DNA of 64,000 bases from Prevotellaceae bacterium UBA4332 (GCA_002394365.1 DGTQ01000002.1:1-64000), one strand, 5' to 3'. Positions 15,570-24,517 are shown, counted from the first letter of the stretch. The notes: a model not told the origin generated them from the sequence alone. Program-made: numbers and translations.

Positions 15570-17009
15570 ATGAAAAGAACAAAAGTAGTAGATGCCCTTG
15601 CCATGACAGTTTTTGGCGAGGAGATAGACATAAAGGGATGGGTAAGGACACACCGTTCAAGCAAGGCAGTAGATTTTATTGCCCTGAACGATGGTTCGAC
15701 CATCAAAAACATACAGATAGTCGTTGACCCTGCGAAGTTTGATGCAGAAATGCTGAAGCAGATAACTACTGGGGCTTGCATCCACGTAGTAGGCAGACTC
15801 GTAGAGAGCCAGGGGGCAGGACAGGCTTGCGAAGTGCAGGCTGAGAAGATAGAGATATACGGCCTTTGCGGCAATGACTACCCAATGCAGAAGAAGGGGC
15901 AGTCATTCGAGTATATGCGTCAGTATGCCCACATGCGCCTGCGCACCAATACATTCGGTGCAGTGATGCGCATACGTCATAACATGGCGATGGCAATACA
16001 CACTTACTTCCACGAGCACGGCTATTTCTACTTCCACACCCCTCTCATCACAGCTAGCGACTGCGAGGGAGCAGGCAACATGTTTCAGGTGACAACCAAG
16101 AACCTCTATGACCTGAAGAAGGATGAGGAAGGCAAGATAAAGTATGATGACGACTTCTTCGGACAGCAGACATCGCTCACGGTGTCAGGACAACTGGAGG
16201 GCGAGCTCGGTGCTACAGCCCTGGGTGCTATCTACACCTTCGGTCCTACGTTCCGTGCTGAGAACTCCAACACTCCACGTCACTTGGCTGAGTTCTGGAT
16301 GATAGAGCCAGAGATAGCCTTCATGGACCAGGAGGAGCTGATGGACCTTGAGGAAGACTTCATCAAGTATTGTGTTCACTGGGCACTGACAAACTGCAAG
16401 GACGACCTTGAGTTCCTCAACAAGATGATAGACAAGGGACTCATCGAGCGTCTTGAGGGCGTGCTGAAGGAAGATTTCGTTCGCTTGCCTTACACAGAGG
16501 GCATCAAGATATTGCAGGAAGCTAAGGCTAAGGGTAAGAAGTTTGAGTTCCCATGCGAGTGGGGCGATGACCTCGCTTCTGAGCATGAGCGCTACCTCGT
16601 AGAGGAACACTTCAAGAAGCCTGTCATCATGACCGATTACCCAACTGCCATCAAGTCATTCTACATGAAGCAGAACGAAGCAACAGCCGACGGCGGTTCA
16701 GTAGGTTACAAGGGTTGCGTGGCACCTGGTCCTACCATGCAGGGCACAGACGTGCTCTTCCCACAGATAGGCGAGATAATGGGCGGTTCAGTACGTGAAG
16801 AGAGCTATGACAAACTCATGGCTGAGATAGAGCGCCGTCAGATGGACACTACCCACCTGTGGTGGTATCTCGACACACGTAAGTACGGCACATGTCCTCA
16901 TGCAGGTTTCGGACTCGGTTTCGAGCGTCTGATACTCTTCGTAACAGGTATGCAGAACATTCGTGACGTGATACCATTCCCACGCACACCGAATAATGCC
17001 GAGTTCTAA
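15570..17009 (+). CDS. asnS: Asparagine--tRNA ligase
   Basis: This cytoplasmic class II synthetase charges tRNA-Asn. The 479-residue protein has an N-terminal OB-fold anticodon-binding domain (IDIKGWVRTHRSSKAVDFIALNDG), then the class II core: HTPLITASDCEGAGNMFQVT (motif 1/flipping loop), TFRAENSNTPRHLAEFWMIE (motif 2) and GFGLGFERLILFVTG (motif 3). The AENSNTPRHLAEFWMIEPE stretch is typical of AsnRS. A strong terminator follows the gene. Confidence 0.97.
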   Translation: MKRTKVVDALAMTVFGEEIDIKGWVRTHRSSKAVDFIALNDGSTIKNIQIVVDPAKFDAEMLKQITTGACIHVVGRLVESQGAGQACEVQAEKIEIYGLCGNDYPMQKKGQSFEYMRQYAHMRLRTNTFGAVMRIRHNMAMAIHTYFHEHGYFYFHTPLITASDCEGAGNMFQVTTKNLYDLKKDEEGKIKYDDDFFGQQTSLTVSGQLEGELGATALGAIYTFGPTFRAENSNTPRHLAEFWMIEPEIAFMDQEELMDLEEDFIKYCVHWALTNCKDDLEFLNKMIDKGLIERLEGVLKEDFVRLPYTEGIKILQEAKAKGKKFEFPCEWGDDLASEHERYLVEEHFKKPVIMTDYPTAIKSFYMKQNEATADGGSVGYKGCVAPGPTMQGTDVLFPQIGEIMGGSVREESYDKLMAEIERRQMDTTHLWWYLDTRKYGTCPHAGFGLGFERLILFVTGMQNIRDVIPFPRTPNNAEF

Positions 17010-17042
17010 AGCATAAGTATTAAACTTTGTTTAAAAATAGGT

Positions 17043-17087
17043 AAAAAACGGGAATTCCAAATTAAAAGTTTGGGGTTCCCGTTTTTT
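17043..17087 (+). terminator. Intrinsic terminator of asnS, joined to the next promoter
   Basis: AAAACGGGAA...TTCCCGTTTTTTT with an inner CCAAA/TTTGG pair forms a hairpin with a T-tract. The -33 box TTTG of the following promoter lies in the 3' arm. Confidence 0.88.
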
Positions 17088-17099
17088 TGTGTAACTTTG
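17069..17099 (+). promoter_or_regulatory. Promoter of the first pectate lyase
   Basis: TTTG (17069-17072), 19 nt, then TAACTTTG (17092-17099) match the Bacteroidetes housekeeping promoter. Transcription should begin near 17106, about 40 nt before the ATG. Confidence 0.82.
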
Positions 17100-17145
17100 C
17101 AGAATGTGATGCTAAAACTGTAATTATAACTAAACAATAAACATT

Positions 17146-19602
17146 ATGAAAAAAATCTTATCTCTTATTACGATGCTCGTTATTGCTATGACGGCATCTG
17201 CCGACTTGGCTAAGAAAGCACAAGGCGGTTGGTTTGAGAGCTGTTGGATGGAGTTCACAGGTCTCAGCGATTCTTATGACAGTTACAAGGGCTATGTACA
17301 GAAGCAGGGCGGTTCATGGGTGGAAATTGACGGCAAGCTTCTTCGCTCTTACGGTTCTTATGGTCGTGTTGACGCTCTGGGACTGACTGCTGGTACCTAT
17401 AAGCTGAAGGTCGTTCCTTTTGTTGGCGGAGCAGAGCAGACAGCTCTTGTGTCTGACGACATCGAGGTTAAGAACTTTGACCGTTCTGGCTTTGCCCATT
17501 TCAACTATACCTCTGGCGTGGGTGCATACAATGACAATGGCACCCTGAAGTCTGGCGCACGAGTGATTTATGTGACAGACAAGACCGCAAAGACGGTATC
17601 TCTGGGCGTAAAGTCTGACAGCAAGGGCGGCGAGACTACCTTCACGGGTCTGCAGGCTATCGTTACAGCCTATCAGAAGGGCATAGAGACGCGCCCCCTC
17701 TGCGTGCGCTTCATTGGCGAGGTTACCGCTGATGGCATGGACGGCTTCGATTCTTCTGGTGAGGGTCTTCAGGTAAAGGGAAAGAAGGCAGACTCAGAGC
17801 TTAACATGACCTTCGAGGGCGTAGGCAATGATGCCTTCATACACGGCTTCGGCTTCCTTATCCGTAACTCCAAGTCGGTGGAAATACGCAACCTTGGCGT
17901 TGCTACATTGATGGATGATGACATATCCCTCGATACCGACAACTCCAACATCTGGATTCACAACGTGGACGTATTCTACGGTCCTAACAAGGGCGGCGAC
18001 CAGAAGAAGGGCGACGGTGCCATCGACGTGAAGGGCGACTCCAAGTTCGTCACCATCTCCTACGTTCATTTCTGGGACACAGGCAAGTCAACCATGTGTG
18101 GCATGAAGAGCGAGAGCGGTCCTAACTACATCACCTACCACCACAACTGGTTCGACCATTCCGACTCCCGCCATGCACGCATACGCACCATGTCCGTTCA
18201 CATGTATAACAACTACTACGACGGCATAGCCAAGTACGGTTCAGGTGCTACCACAGGCTCTTCTGTGTTCATGGACCGCAACTACTTCCGCAACTGCTCT
18301 AAGCCTATGATGATTTCCCTGCAGGGTGCCGACACCAAGTATGGCACCGACATGAATGACGCTCCTACATTCTCAGGCGAGGATGGTGGCATCATTAAGT
18401 CTTACGGCAACGTGATGGTGGGCACCGTGCAGTATAAGCCATACTCAGCCTCCAACAAGGTGGAGTTTGACTGCTACGAGGTATCCGCCCCTAAGACTAC
18501 AGTCCCCGCTGACGTAAAGACCAAGGTCGGCGGCAATACCTATGACAACTTCGATACGAATGGTAAGATGTACGCATCATACATAGCACACGATGCAGCC
18601 AACGTGCCGTCGGTAGTGACCGACCGCACGTGGGGCGCAGGACGCTGTCAGGGTGGCGACTTCCAGTTCACGTTCACCTCAGCCGATGATGCGAGCTATG
18701 ACGTAAACAGCGCCCTTCGCAGTGCCATAGACAACTATAAGCCAACCTTCGTACAGATAATAGGCAAGGAGGGTGCAGGCACTCCGGTAGAGCCAGTTGA
18801 CCCTTCCGACACACGTGCCGAGTCAACATTTGCCGTTACCTCTGCCGCCTCGCTCACTCTCGACCAGGGCACGACAAGCAAGATAGTGGTGGCAAACGCA
18901 GCAGGCGCAGTGACCTATAGCTCCAACAATGAAGCCATCGCCACCGTCAGCGCCGACGGCACCATCACCGCTGTTGCCGCAGGCAAGACCATGATTCAGG
19001 TAGTGGATGCAGGCTCATCATCAGTAAAGGGAGCCACCAAGTCGGTGAGCGTCACCGTAGCAGGTGTGGTGATAGACGAGGGCGACGTTACCATTCAGGC
19101 AGGCGAACTGCCCTTTGGTTATAGTGTAGATGATACGAACGAGTTTGCAAGCTACACCTACAGCGCCAATGGTCACAGTTGGGCAGGCGACAACCTGTTT
19201 AAGATGGGTAAGGCGCAGCATGAGCTCACCCTACCGGCAGGCGTTGAGGTTACTAAGGTAGTATTCTATGGCGTATGTGATGACAACAGCAACAAGGCTG
19301 TGCTCACCGAGCTTGCAGGCAAGACATTCAGCACAAACCTTGCCAACCGCAAGACTGCTACTGAGCCAACAGTGGTGACGGCAGACAACCTGTCAGTCAG
19401 GGACAAGCTCACCTTCACCATCACGGAGAAGAATGCAGCCGTCAAGCTCTCTCTCACCGTAGCCAAGGCTACCGCCGTAAAGGGCATAATTGCAGCTGAC
19501 AACGGCAATGAGCCCAAGGCTGTGAAGTACGTGAAGAACGGCAAGCTCATTATCGAGAATAACGGCAGGCAGTACACCGCCGCTGGTGCTCAGGTTAAGT
19601 AG
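17146..19602 (+). CDS. Secreted pectate lyase, PL1 family, multidomain
   Basis: The enzyme cleaves polygalacturonate by beta-elimination outside the cytoplasm. Layout of the 818 residues: signal peptide 1-19 (cleavage near TASA-DL), a beta-rich N-terminal domain to about 115, a PL1 right-handed beta-helix to about 560, a bacterial Ig-like domain (about 575-680, SSNNEAIATVSADGTITAV), a further beta domain, and a short tail. The catalytic region shows WIHNVDVFYG, DGAIDVKGDSKFVTISY (Ca2+-binding Asp), ITYHHNWFDHSDSRHARIR (catalytic Arg) and VHMYNNYYDG. The tail NGKLIIENNGRQYTAAGAQV is shared with the next lyase. It has its own promoter. Confidence 0.93.
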   Translation: MKKILSLITMLVIAMTASADLAKKAQGGWFESCWMEFTGLSDSYDSYKGYVQKQGGSWVEIDGKLLRSYGSYGRVDALGLTAGTYKLKVVPFVGGAEQTALVSDDIEVKNFDRSGFAHFNYTSGVGAYNDNGTLKSGARVIYVTDKTAKTVSLGVKSDSKGGETTFTGLQAIVTAYQKGIETRPLCVRFIGEVTADGMDGFDSSGEGLQVKGKKADSELNMTFEGVGNDAFIHGFGFLIRNSKSVEIRNLGVATLMDDDISLDTDNSNIWIHNVDVFYGPNKGGDQKKGDGAIDVKGDSKFVTISYVHFWDTGKSTMCGMKSESGPNYITYHHNWFDHSDSRHARIRTMSVHMYNNYYDGIAKYGSGATTGSSVFMDRNYFRNCSKPMMISLQGADTKYGTDMNDAPTFSGEDGGIIKSYGNVMVGTVQYKPYSASNKVEFDCYEVSAPKTTVPADVKTKVGGNTYDNFDTNGKMYASYIAHDAANVPSVVTDRTWGAGRCQGGDFQFTFTSADDASYDVNSALRSAIDNYKPTFVQIIGKEGAGTPVEPVDPSDTRAESTFAVTSAASLTLDQGTTSKIVVANAAGAVTYSSNNEAIATVSADGTITAVAAGKTMIQVVDAGSSSVKGATKSVSVTVAGVVIDEGDVTIQAGELPFGYSVDDTNEFASYTYSANGHSWAGDNLFKMGKAQHELTLPAGVEVTKVVFYGVCDDNSNKAVLTELAGKTFSTNLANRKTATEPTVVTADNLSVRDKLTFTITEKNAAVKLSLTVAKATAVKGIIAADNGNEPKAVKYVKNGKLIIENNGRQYTAAGAQVK

Positions 19603-19786
19603 TGAATATTTTAAGAAGTTTAAGAAGTTCTTTCAGTCGCTTCGCTTTGTGAAAGCCAGCAGAGCTAGAGCGAACGTGGCTTTCCTCCACTTAGACAATA
19701 CCATAAGCTAACAATAGTCGGAGCATATGTCTATAACTTCTTAACTCCTTAACTCTTTCACTCTTTAATCCAAGAATAAAAACAGG

Positions 19787-19823
19787 CGGAAATTCCAATT
19801 TGTTTTGGAGTTTCCGTTTTTTT
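19787..19823 (+). terminator. Intrinsic terminator after the first pectate lyase
   Basis: CGGAAATTCCAA pairs with TTGGAGTTTCCG (one G-T wobble) across a 6-nt loop, followed by seven T. Confidence 0.9.
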
Positions 19824-19834
19824 ATGTATCTTTG
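19804..19834 (+). promoter_or_regulatory. Upstream promoter of the second pectate lyase
   Basis: TTTG (19804-19807), 19 nt, TATCTTTG (19827-19834). As at 17069, the -33 box lies in the terminator hairpin. Confidence 0.7.
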
Positions 19835-19920
19835 AATAAGTTACAATGCACTCGGCAAATTTAGAGTCCCTTAAAAAGGGACGGCTTTAATGCAGGGTTA
19901 ATAAAATTTTCAATAAAAAT

Positions 19921-19951
19921 TTTGTTCTGCACTCGTTTTTTCGTAACTTTG
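19921..19951 (+). promoter_or_regulatory. Proximal promoter of the second pectate lyase
   Basis: TTTG (19921-19924), 19 nt, TAACTTTG (19944-19951). The start would be near 19958, about 44 nt before the ATG. Confidence 0.8.
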
Positions 19952-20001
19952 CACTCTTGTAAAGGCTTTAACTATAACAAAAACATAAATATACAATAAA
20001 C

Positions 20002-21534
20002 ATGAAGAAACTTTTATCTATTATTGCGTGCACGCTCATGACGGCAGCCGTGAGTGCACAGACGGTTGACGGACGTAATTTCGGTATTGACGGCTTTGCA
20101 GCCTACGAGGGCACGAGTGGTAAGTGGTATCATGCTGGCGGCACCACAGGTGGTGCAGGCGGCGAGGTGGTAAAGGCAAGCAACGTAGGCGAACTGCAGG
20201 CTTACCTCCAGTCCAGCAAGCCTTACATCGTGCTCGTTGACAAGGACATCGACACAGGCATCACGGCGTATGTTGACGACCTCAGCACAGGTCACCTCTG
20301 CGACAAGCAGGACGGCTCCGAGGGTGTTGCCACCACATATGGTGAGCGCATCATGATAGCCGACAACAAGACACTAATTGGCATTGCCGATGCCAATGGT
20401 AAGGCTCCTCTCTTCTCTCGCCTCACCTTCGTCATGCAGTGCACCTCTAACGTCATCATCCGCAACTGCCGCTTCACCATGGTGGGAGCACCTATTCTGA
20501 AGTCAGGCGAAAACAAGATTGTTGCCTGGCGCGAGGGAGCACAGAAGGAGGTTGGCGACCCAGACTGCATAGGCATACAGGCTGACGCTAAGAGTGCCAA
20601 GACTGATGCAGGCGGCCACATCTGGATAGACCACTGCGAGTTCTTCAACGGCAATGCTGCCAACAAAGACCGTTATGACGGACTTGTTGACTGCAAGAAC
20701 AATGTTCAGTGGCTCACCATCTCATATAATCTTTTCCACGACCACGACAAGGCTTGTCTCTGGGGTAAGGGTGACTCAGACGTGTTCGATGGTTGCCGCA
20801 CCATTTCAGCTCACCATAACTACTTCAAGGATATAGCAGGCTCTCGTCTGCCTCTGCAGCGTGGCGGCAATGTTCACTATATGAACAATTATCAGGTTAA
20901 CGCACAAGACGGCTGGGACCTTCGCACTAAGTCTGAGGGCTATGCCGATGCCTGCTACTTCAAGGACTGTAAGGCAGCCATTCTTCCTGATGGCGGTGGC
21001 TCACTCAATATCAACACGGAGACAGGCTATGGAGTGATATATGACAACTGCTCACGTGTCATCACAGGTCACTCAGGCGTGTCATTCAAGAACGACCCAT
21101 CCAAGCACGACAAGGAGTTTGCTGCCTCTACCTATGTTAAAGGCACTTGGGTTCCCACCCAGACCTGGAGCGGCTACTACGTAAACAACCACGATAAGGC
21201 AGAGGATGTTCCCGCTATCTGCGAGAAGTATTCAGGCGCAGGCAAGATAGAGATATGGAGGGAATACGCTTCTACTGTTCCTGCCTACAGCCAGACAAGC
21301 CTCCAGACCGCTATCGACAGTCCTCGCACCATCGCATCATCAGGTAATACCTACTACGCTTACGATGCTCAGGGCAACAAGCTGACTAAGGCTCCAGCCC
21401 CAACAGCTGTCAGTGAGGTTCAGGAGGCTAAAAAGTTCAATAGTTCAAGTGTTCAAAAGGCTATTGTTAACGGCAAGCTCATAATCACTAAGGATGGCAA
21501 GCAGTTTAATGCTGCTGGTGCACAGGTGCAGTAA
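20002..21534 (+). CDS. Secreted pectate lyase, PL1 family
   Basis: This 510-residue pectate lyase has a signal peptide (MKKLLSIIACTLMTAAVSAQ) and a PL1 beta-helix covering most of the protein. Visible motifs are NVIIRNCRFTMVG, HIWIDHCEFFNG, DGLVDCKNNVQWLTISYNLF (metal-binding Asp and neighbours), SAHHNYFKDIAGSRLPLQR with the catalytic Arg, and NVHYMNNYQVNAQDGWD. The C-terminus VNGKLIITKDGKQFNAAGAQ matches the tail of the previous lyase. Shortly before the tail, codons for KFNSSSVQK come from an AGTTCAA-type repeat, the same kind of repeat found between genes. Two promoters lie upstream. Confidence 0.93.
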   Translation: MKKLLSIIACTLMTAAVSAQTVDGRNFGIDGFAAYEGTSGKWYHAGGTTGGAGGEVVKASNVGELQAYLQSSKPYIVLVDKDIDTGITAYVDDLSTGHLCDKQDGSEGVATTYGERIMIADNKTLIGIADANGKAPLFSRLTFVMQCTSNVIIRNCRFTMVGAPILKSGENKIVAWREGAQKEVGDPDCIGIQADAKSAKTDAGGHIWIDHCEFFNGNAANKDRYDGLVDCKNNVQWLTISYNLFHDHDKACLWGKGDSDVFDGCRTISAHHNYFKDIAGSRLPLQRGGNVHYMNNYQVNAQDGWDLRTKSEGYADACYFKDCKAAILPDGGGSLNINTETGYGVIYDNCSRVITGHSGVSFKNDPSKHDKEFAASTYVKGTWVPTQTWSGYYVNNHDKAEDVPAICEKYSGAGKIEIWREYASTVPAYSQTSLQTAIDSPRTIASSGNTYYAYDAQGNKLTKAPAPTAVSEVQEAKKFNSSSVQKAIVNGKLIITKDGKQFNAAGAQVQ

Positions 21535-21539
21535 GCTAT

Positions 21540-22280
21540 ATGCGTATTTGTCTGATATTCGCAATGAGGGCTGAGGCTCAGCCCCTGATAGACAGCTTAG
21601 GGTTGAAGGAGCAAGAGGGCTTCTTCAGCCCTTTGCCGTGTAAATACCTCTCCCCAGCCCTCTCCAAAAGAGAGGGGGAGGTACAGTGTTGTGAGCCCCT
21701 CCTTGGGAGGGGTTGGGGAGGTGTCGTCCTCAACGGCGTCAGCCACGACCGCGACCTCATAGGTTGCGAGGCGGCAGCCGTCACCACCCAAGCGGCTATA
21801 ATGAAATTGCAGCCCGACCTCGTGATAAGCGTGGGCACGTGTGGTGGATGGCAGCGCTACGGCGCGAGGGTGGGGCAGACCTACATAGCCGACGGCGTGA
21901 TGTTCCACGACCGCAGAGTGCCAGGCGATAATGAGTGGGACACTCAGGGTTTGGGCAACTACCCCGTGTGGGAAGGCTCGTGGCGCGTGGCTGAGGCTCT
22001 CGGCTTGCCTATGGGCAAGGTCACCACAGGCTCCAGCTTCGACCTCTCGCCAGGGGAAGAAGCCCTGATAGACGCTAATGGGGGCAGGCTCAAGGAGATG
22101 GAGGGAGCAGCCGTCGCCTTTGTCTGCTCACTCTATAAGGTGCCAGTAATGCTGGTGAAGGCAGTCACTAATCTGCGTGATGCAGAGGAAGAAGACATAG
22201 ACAGTTTCCACGAAAACCTAAAAAGGGCTTCCCTGTCGTTGAGGGAAACCCTTGTGAAGATTATAGAGAAACTGTCTTGA
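21540..22280 (+). CDS. MTA/SAH nucleosidase-type phosphorylase with a repeat insertion
   Basis: The protein belongs to the nucleoside phosphorylase/MTAN superfamily, which releases bases from nucleosides such as methylthioadenosine, adenosylhomocysteine or futalosine. Visible motifs are MRICLIFAMRAEAQPLID at the start, DLVISVGTCGGWQRYGARVG (phosphate or ribose site) and KEMEGAAVAFVCSLYKVPVM with the ribose-binding Glu. Residues 35-61 or so (PCKYLSPALSKREGE and following) are coded by a C/G-rich palindromic repeat (21645-21722) and have no counterpart in the family. The gene starts 5 nt after the lyase stop codon. Which nucleoside is used cannot be told. Confidence 0.82.
   Translation: MRICLIFAMRAEAQPLIDSLGLKEQEGFFSPLPCKYLSPALSKREGEVQCCEPLLGRGWGGVVLNGVSHDRDLIGCEAAAVTTQAAIMKLQPDLVISVGTCGGWQRYGARVGQTYIADGVMFHDRRVPGDNEWDTQGLGNYPVWEGSWRVAEALGLPMGKVTTGSSFDLSPGEEALIDANGGRLKEMEGAAVAFVCSLYKVPVMLVKAVTNLRDAEEEDIDSFHENLKRASLSLRETLVKIIEKLS
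21645..21722. repeat. In-frame C/G-rich palindromic repeat inside the nucleosidase gene
   Basis: Outer arms TACCTC/GAGGTA (21645-21650, 21678-21683) enclose CCCTCTC...GAGAGGG. A second hairpin CCCCTCC-TTG-GGAGGGG lies at 21696-21712. Related elements occur in holB, mutL and after the PIN gene. Confidence 0.85.
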
Positions 22281-22285
22281 CTATA

Positions 22286-23830
22286 TTACATCTGGCGTTG
22301 CCCAGCTATATTGTACGCTTTATCACCTCTCTTTATAAGAAGCTTTCCGTTTGTGAAGGCTTTTTTTGCGTTAATGGGGCGGCAGCCGTTTGTTCCTGCG
22401 TCCGTGCCATCCATGCTTATCACGCCTGTGTCGTCCTTGTACTTACCTGTGTAGGTAGCCTTATACAGCTTTGAGAAGTCGCCTGAGCCGGCAATGTTCT
22501 CTATGTCGCATCCGTTGATGAAGTTGATGTCCTTGCAGTATGCGAGCCACATGCCCTTCTGGGCATCAACCTTCACGTTGTCGAAGGTTATGTCGTGGAT
22601 TAGGCTCTCAGGTCTGCCGTAGATGTATATTGGGTTGCCATACTTGAAGTAGGCGTTGGCTGGAGTGTTGGTGACCGTTATGTTCTGGAATAGGAAATCC
22701 TTGAACTCAGGTGTCTTTGCCGTCACTGCACTCGTGGTCTGGTCGGCAGGGTTGGCAGGGTCGCTGTCGTAGAGGCAGGTCAGCACTATGGGCGAGAGCA
22801 CGCCGTTCATCTGGCTGTTGCGGAATATGAGGTCGTGCACGCTACCGTTGCCAGATGTCCCCTCAAAGTCGTTGCCGCTGCGGTCGTTGCTGGTCTTTAC
22901 GCGAAAGCCCGTCTCCGTGCCTTGAAAGTCTATGTCCTCATATATAATATGGTGTACCTTCTCCGTATAGCTGCCTACCGACATACCGTGACCAGCCCCG
23001 CAGGTGATGTTCCATGCGTGGATGTATCTGGCGTTGCTGTCGCATACCACGTTGTCATCGCCCGTGTCTATCAGGCAGTCATATATGTTGACGTAAGGTC
23101 CCCAGATGGGTATGCCGTCTGTGTTGTGTGAGCCGCCTTTGCCCGACTTCGGGGCCTTGATTGTCACGTTGCGAACGGTTATGTCGGATGCGTTGCCGCT
23201 CTGTCCTAAGGTGAGGTTGGTGCCAGGCGAGTTAAGCAACTTCAGGTTGCGGAACAGGTGGCGCGAGCCCTTGGTCAGTCGGATGAGCGACGGACGGTCA
23301 AACTTGTTGCCGTTGTCTATCTCCTTCCACCACGGAGCGCCCTGTCCGTCGATTGCGGATGTCTCGCCCTCGCCCTCTATTATTATGTCGTTCACCTCCT
23401 TGCCTCCGTTGTTTATGAAGTTGAGGTTCTTGTAGGAGCCCCGATGGTCCTGATACTCGTTTTCCGAAGGGTAGGTGCCGAAGGGCAGCAGCTTCAGCGT
23501 GGCACCAGCCTTGAGGTGGAGCACCATGTTCGACTTCACCGTTACAGGTCCGCACAGCCATGTGCCCTCAGGCACCACCACCATGCCGCCAGCAGCGGGC
23601 ACGGCATTGATGGCCGCCTGTATGGCGTCAGTATTGTCCTCAGAGCTGGTGGAGGCTCCGTAGGTTGTTATGTCAATGGTGTTGGCATCCGTTATCTCTG
23701 TTATGCTGGGCAGTTGCACAGCCATCCACCCCTCAGGAGTGTTTTGTGCAGCAAGTTCGCCGCTCACGTCGCTGTCTGCATGAGCCATAGCAGGCATCAG
23801 CACGCACAGGGCAAATAATGTTTTCTTCAT
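22286..23830 (-). CDS. Secreted polygalacturonase, GH28 family
   Basis: The 514-residue enzyme hydrolyses alpha-1,4-galacturonan and should act with the two PL1 lyases on pectin. It has a signal peptide (ending AMAHADS), then a right-handed beta-helix. GH28 signatures are HNTDGIPIWG, DTGDDNVVCDS (catalytic Asp pair), GAGHGMSVGSYT (catalytic His region) and FRVKTSNDR. It opens with an N-terminal ITTYGASTSSEDNTDAIQAA segment usual for bacterial GH28. The C-terminus TNGKLLIKRGDKAYNIAGQ is a diverged version of the tail on both lyases. It is convergent with the nucleosidase; the stop codons are only a few nt apart. Confidence 0.93.
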   Translation of the reverse strand: MKKTLFALCVLMPAMAHADSDVSGELAAQNTPEGWMAVQLPSITEITDANTIDITTYGASTSSEDNTDAIQAAINAVPAAGGMVVVPEGTWLCGPVTVKSNMVLHLKAGATLKLLPFGTYPSENEYQDHRGSYKNLNFINNGGKEVNDIIIEGEGETSAIDGQGAPWWKEIDNGNKFDRPSLIRLTKGSRHLFRNLKLLNSPGTNLTLGQSGNASDITVRNVTIKAPKSGKGGSHNTDGIPIWGPYVNIYDCLIDTGDDNVVCDSNARYIHAWNITCGAGHGMSVGSYTEKVHHIIYEDIDFQGTETGFRVKTSNDRSGNDFEGTSGNGSVHDLIFRNSQMNGVLSPIVLTCLYDSDPANPADQTTSAVTAKTPEFKDFLFQNITVTNTPANAYFKYGNPIYIYGRPESLIHDITFDNVKVDAQKGMWLAYCKDINFINGCDIENIAGSGDFSKLYKATYTGKYKDDTGVISMDGTDAGTNGCRPINAKKAFTNGKLLIKRGDKAYNIAGQRQM

Positions 23831-23968
23831 TTTCTTGTAGATATAGTAGTTTGGAAATCTTCGGCAAAGGTACGAAAATAAAATTAAACTACAATGCTTT
23901 TGCCTCCTAAAGCACTTTCTCTGCCTGCTATGGCTATGCTTGTATCTCTTGTTGCATGGCTTCTAAAT

Positions 23969-24078
23969 AACAAAGTAGCCTACTTTGTTCAACAAACTAG
24001 CCTACTTTGTTTAACAAACTAACCTACTTTGTTCAACAAACTAGCCTAGTTTGTTCTATAAACTAAGCTATTTTGTTA
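23969..24078. repeat. Five-unit 22-bp palindromic tandem array
   Basis: The first unit is AACAAAGTAG-C-CTACTTTGTT plus one base, a perfect palindrome. Four further units (starts 23991, 24013, 24035, 24057) are variants such as AACAAACTAGCCTACTTTGT. There are no unique spacers, so this is not a CRISPR array. Confidence 0.88.
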
Positions 24079-24088
24079 GTTAAAAGCC

Positions 24089-24192
24089 ATGCAACAGCAC
24101 TTAGGAGCTTACTGAGGACAATCAGAAATATAGCAACGGCACTTAGAAACATAGTAATAGCATTTAGAATTATTGACTTGGCACTCTAAGGC
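24089..24192. repeat. Degenerate tandem array of about 21 bp (ATAGCAACGGCACTTAG-like)
   Basis: Units beginning at 24089, 24110, 24130, 24151 and 24172 have lengths of 20-21 bp. Four of them share a GCAACRGCACTTAG-like core, in varied form; the second unit fits poorly. Confidence 0.55.
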
Positions 24193-24296
24193 ATAACGCA
24201 GGTATTTTTCGGTCAAAATATTAAAATTCTTCGTTCTCTATTTTTTACTATTAGCATTTTTTTATGCTCATCGCTTGCAGGTTTTCATTTTTTTTG

Positions 24297-24304
24297 TATC
24301 TTTG
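24297..24304 (+). promoter_or_regulatory. -7 promoter element of the VapBC-like pair
   Basis: TATCTTTG followed by CAAAAAG. The start would be about 25 nt before the ATG at 24335. A CTTG at 24274-24277 may serve as -33. Confidence 0.65.
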
Positions 24305-24334
24305 CAAAAAGAAACTGAAAAAGAAAGGACGAAT

Positions 24335-24517
24335 ATGTCAATAGAAGAAAAAAAAGAGAGAATGGCGAGGAATTATGCCATAAACTCAAAGAAGACACCA
24401 AAGACAAGGAGAATGGCGTTTGCTGTAGCTCACGCTGGTGGAGTTACTATTACTGATCCTGCGTTAATAGAAAGACTTAAATATTACGTTCCTGGTTATG
24501 ACCCGGCTAATCCTTGA
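24335..24517 (+). CDS. Antitoxin-like small protein (VapB position)
   Basis: The 60-residue protein (start MSIEEKKERMARNYAINSKK) is basic at the N-terminus and overlaps the following PIN-domain toxin gene by 20 nt. This is the usual order and coupling of a VapBC toxin-antitoxin pair. I cannot assign the DNA-binding fold with confidence. I chose ATG 24335 because the frame upstream of it contains the promoter -7 box. Confidence 0.65.
   Translation: MSIEEKKERMARNYAINSKKTPKTRRMAFAVAHAGGVTITDPALIERLKYYVPGYDPANP

Larger units (their letters stand above)
19603..20001 (+). other. 399-bp intergenic region with terminator and two tandem promoters
   Basis: It contains a short AAGAAGTTT direct repeat, a terminator (19787-19823), a promoter overlapping it (19804-19834), a GTCCCTT-AAA-AAGGGAC hairpin (about 19867-19885), and a second promoter (19921-19951). 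No gene is supported. Confidence 0.75.
23831..24334. other. 504-bp intergenic region with two tandem repeat arrays
   Basis: Between the GH28 start and the VapB-like gene lie a 22-bp palindromic array (23969-24078), a looser array of about 21 bp (24089-24192) and the promoter of the toxin-antitoxin pair. No gene is supported. Confidence 0.75.

Noticed and set aside
23969..24192. Possible CRISPR array
   Set aside because: The units are directly adjacent with no unique spacers, and no cas genes are present.
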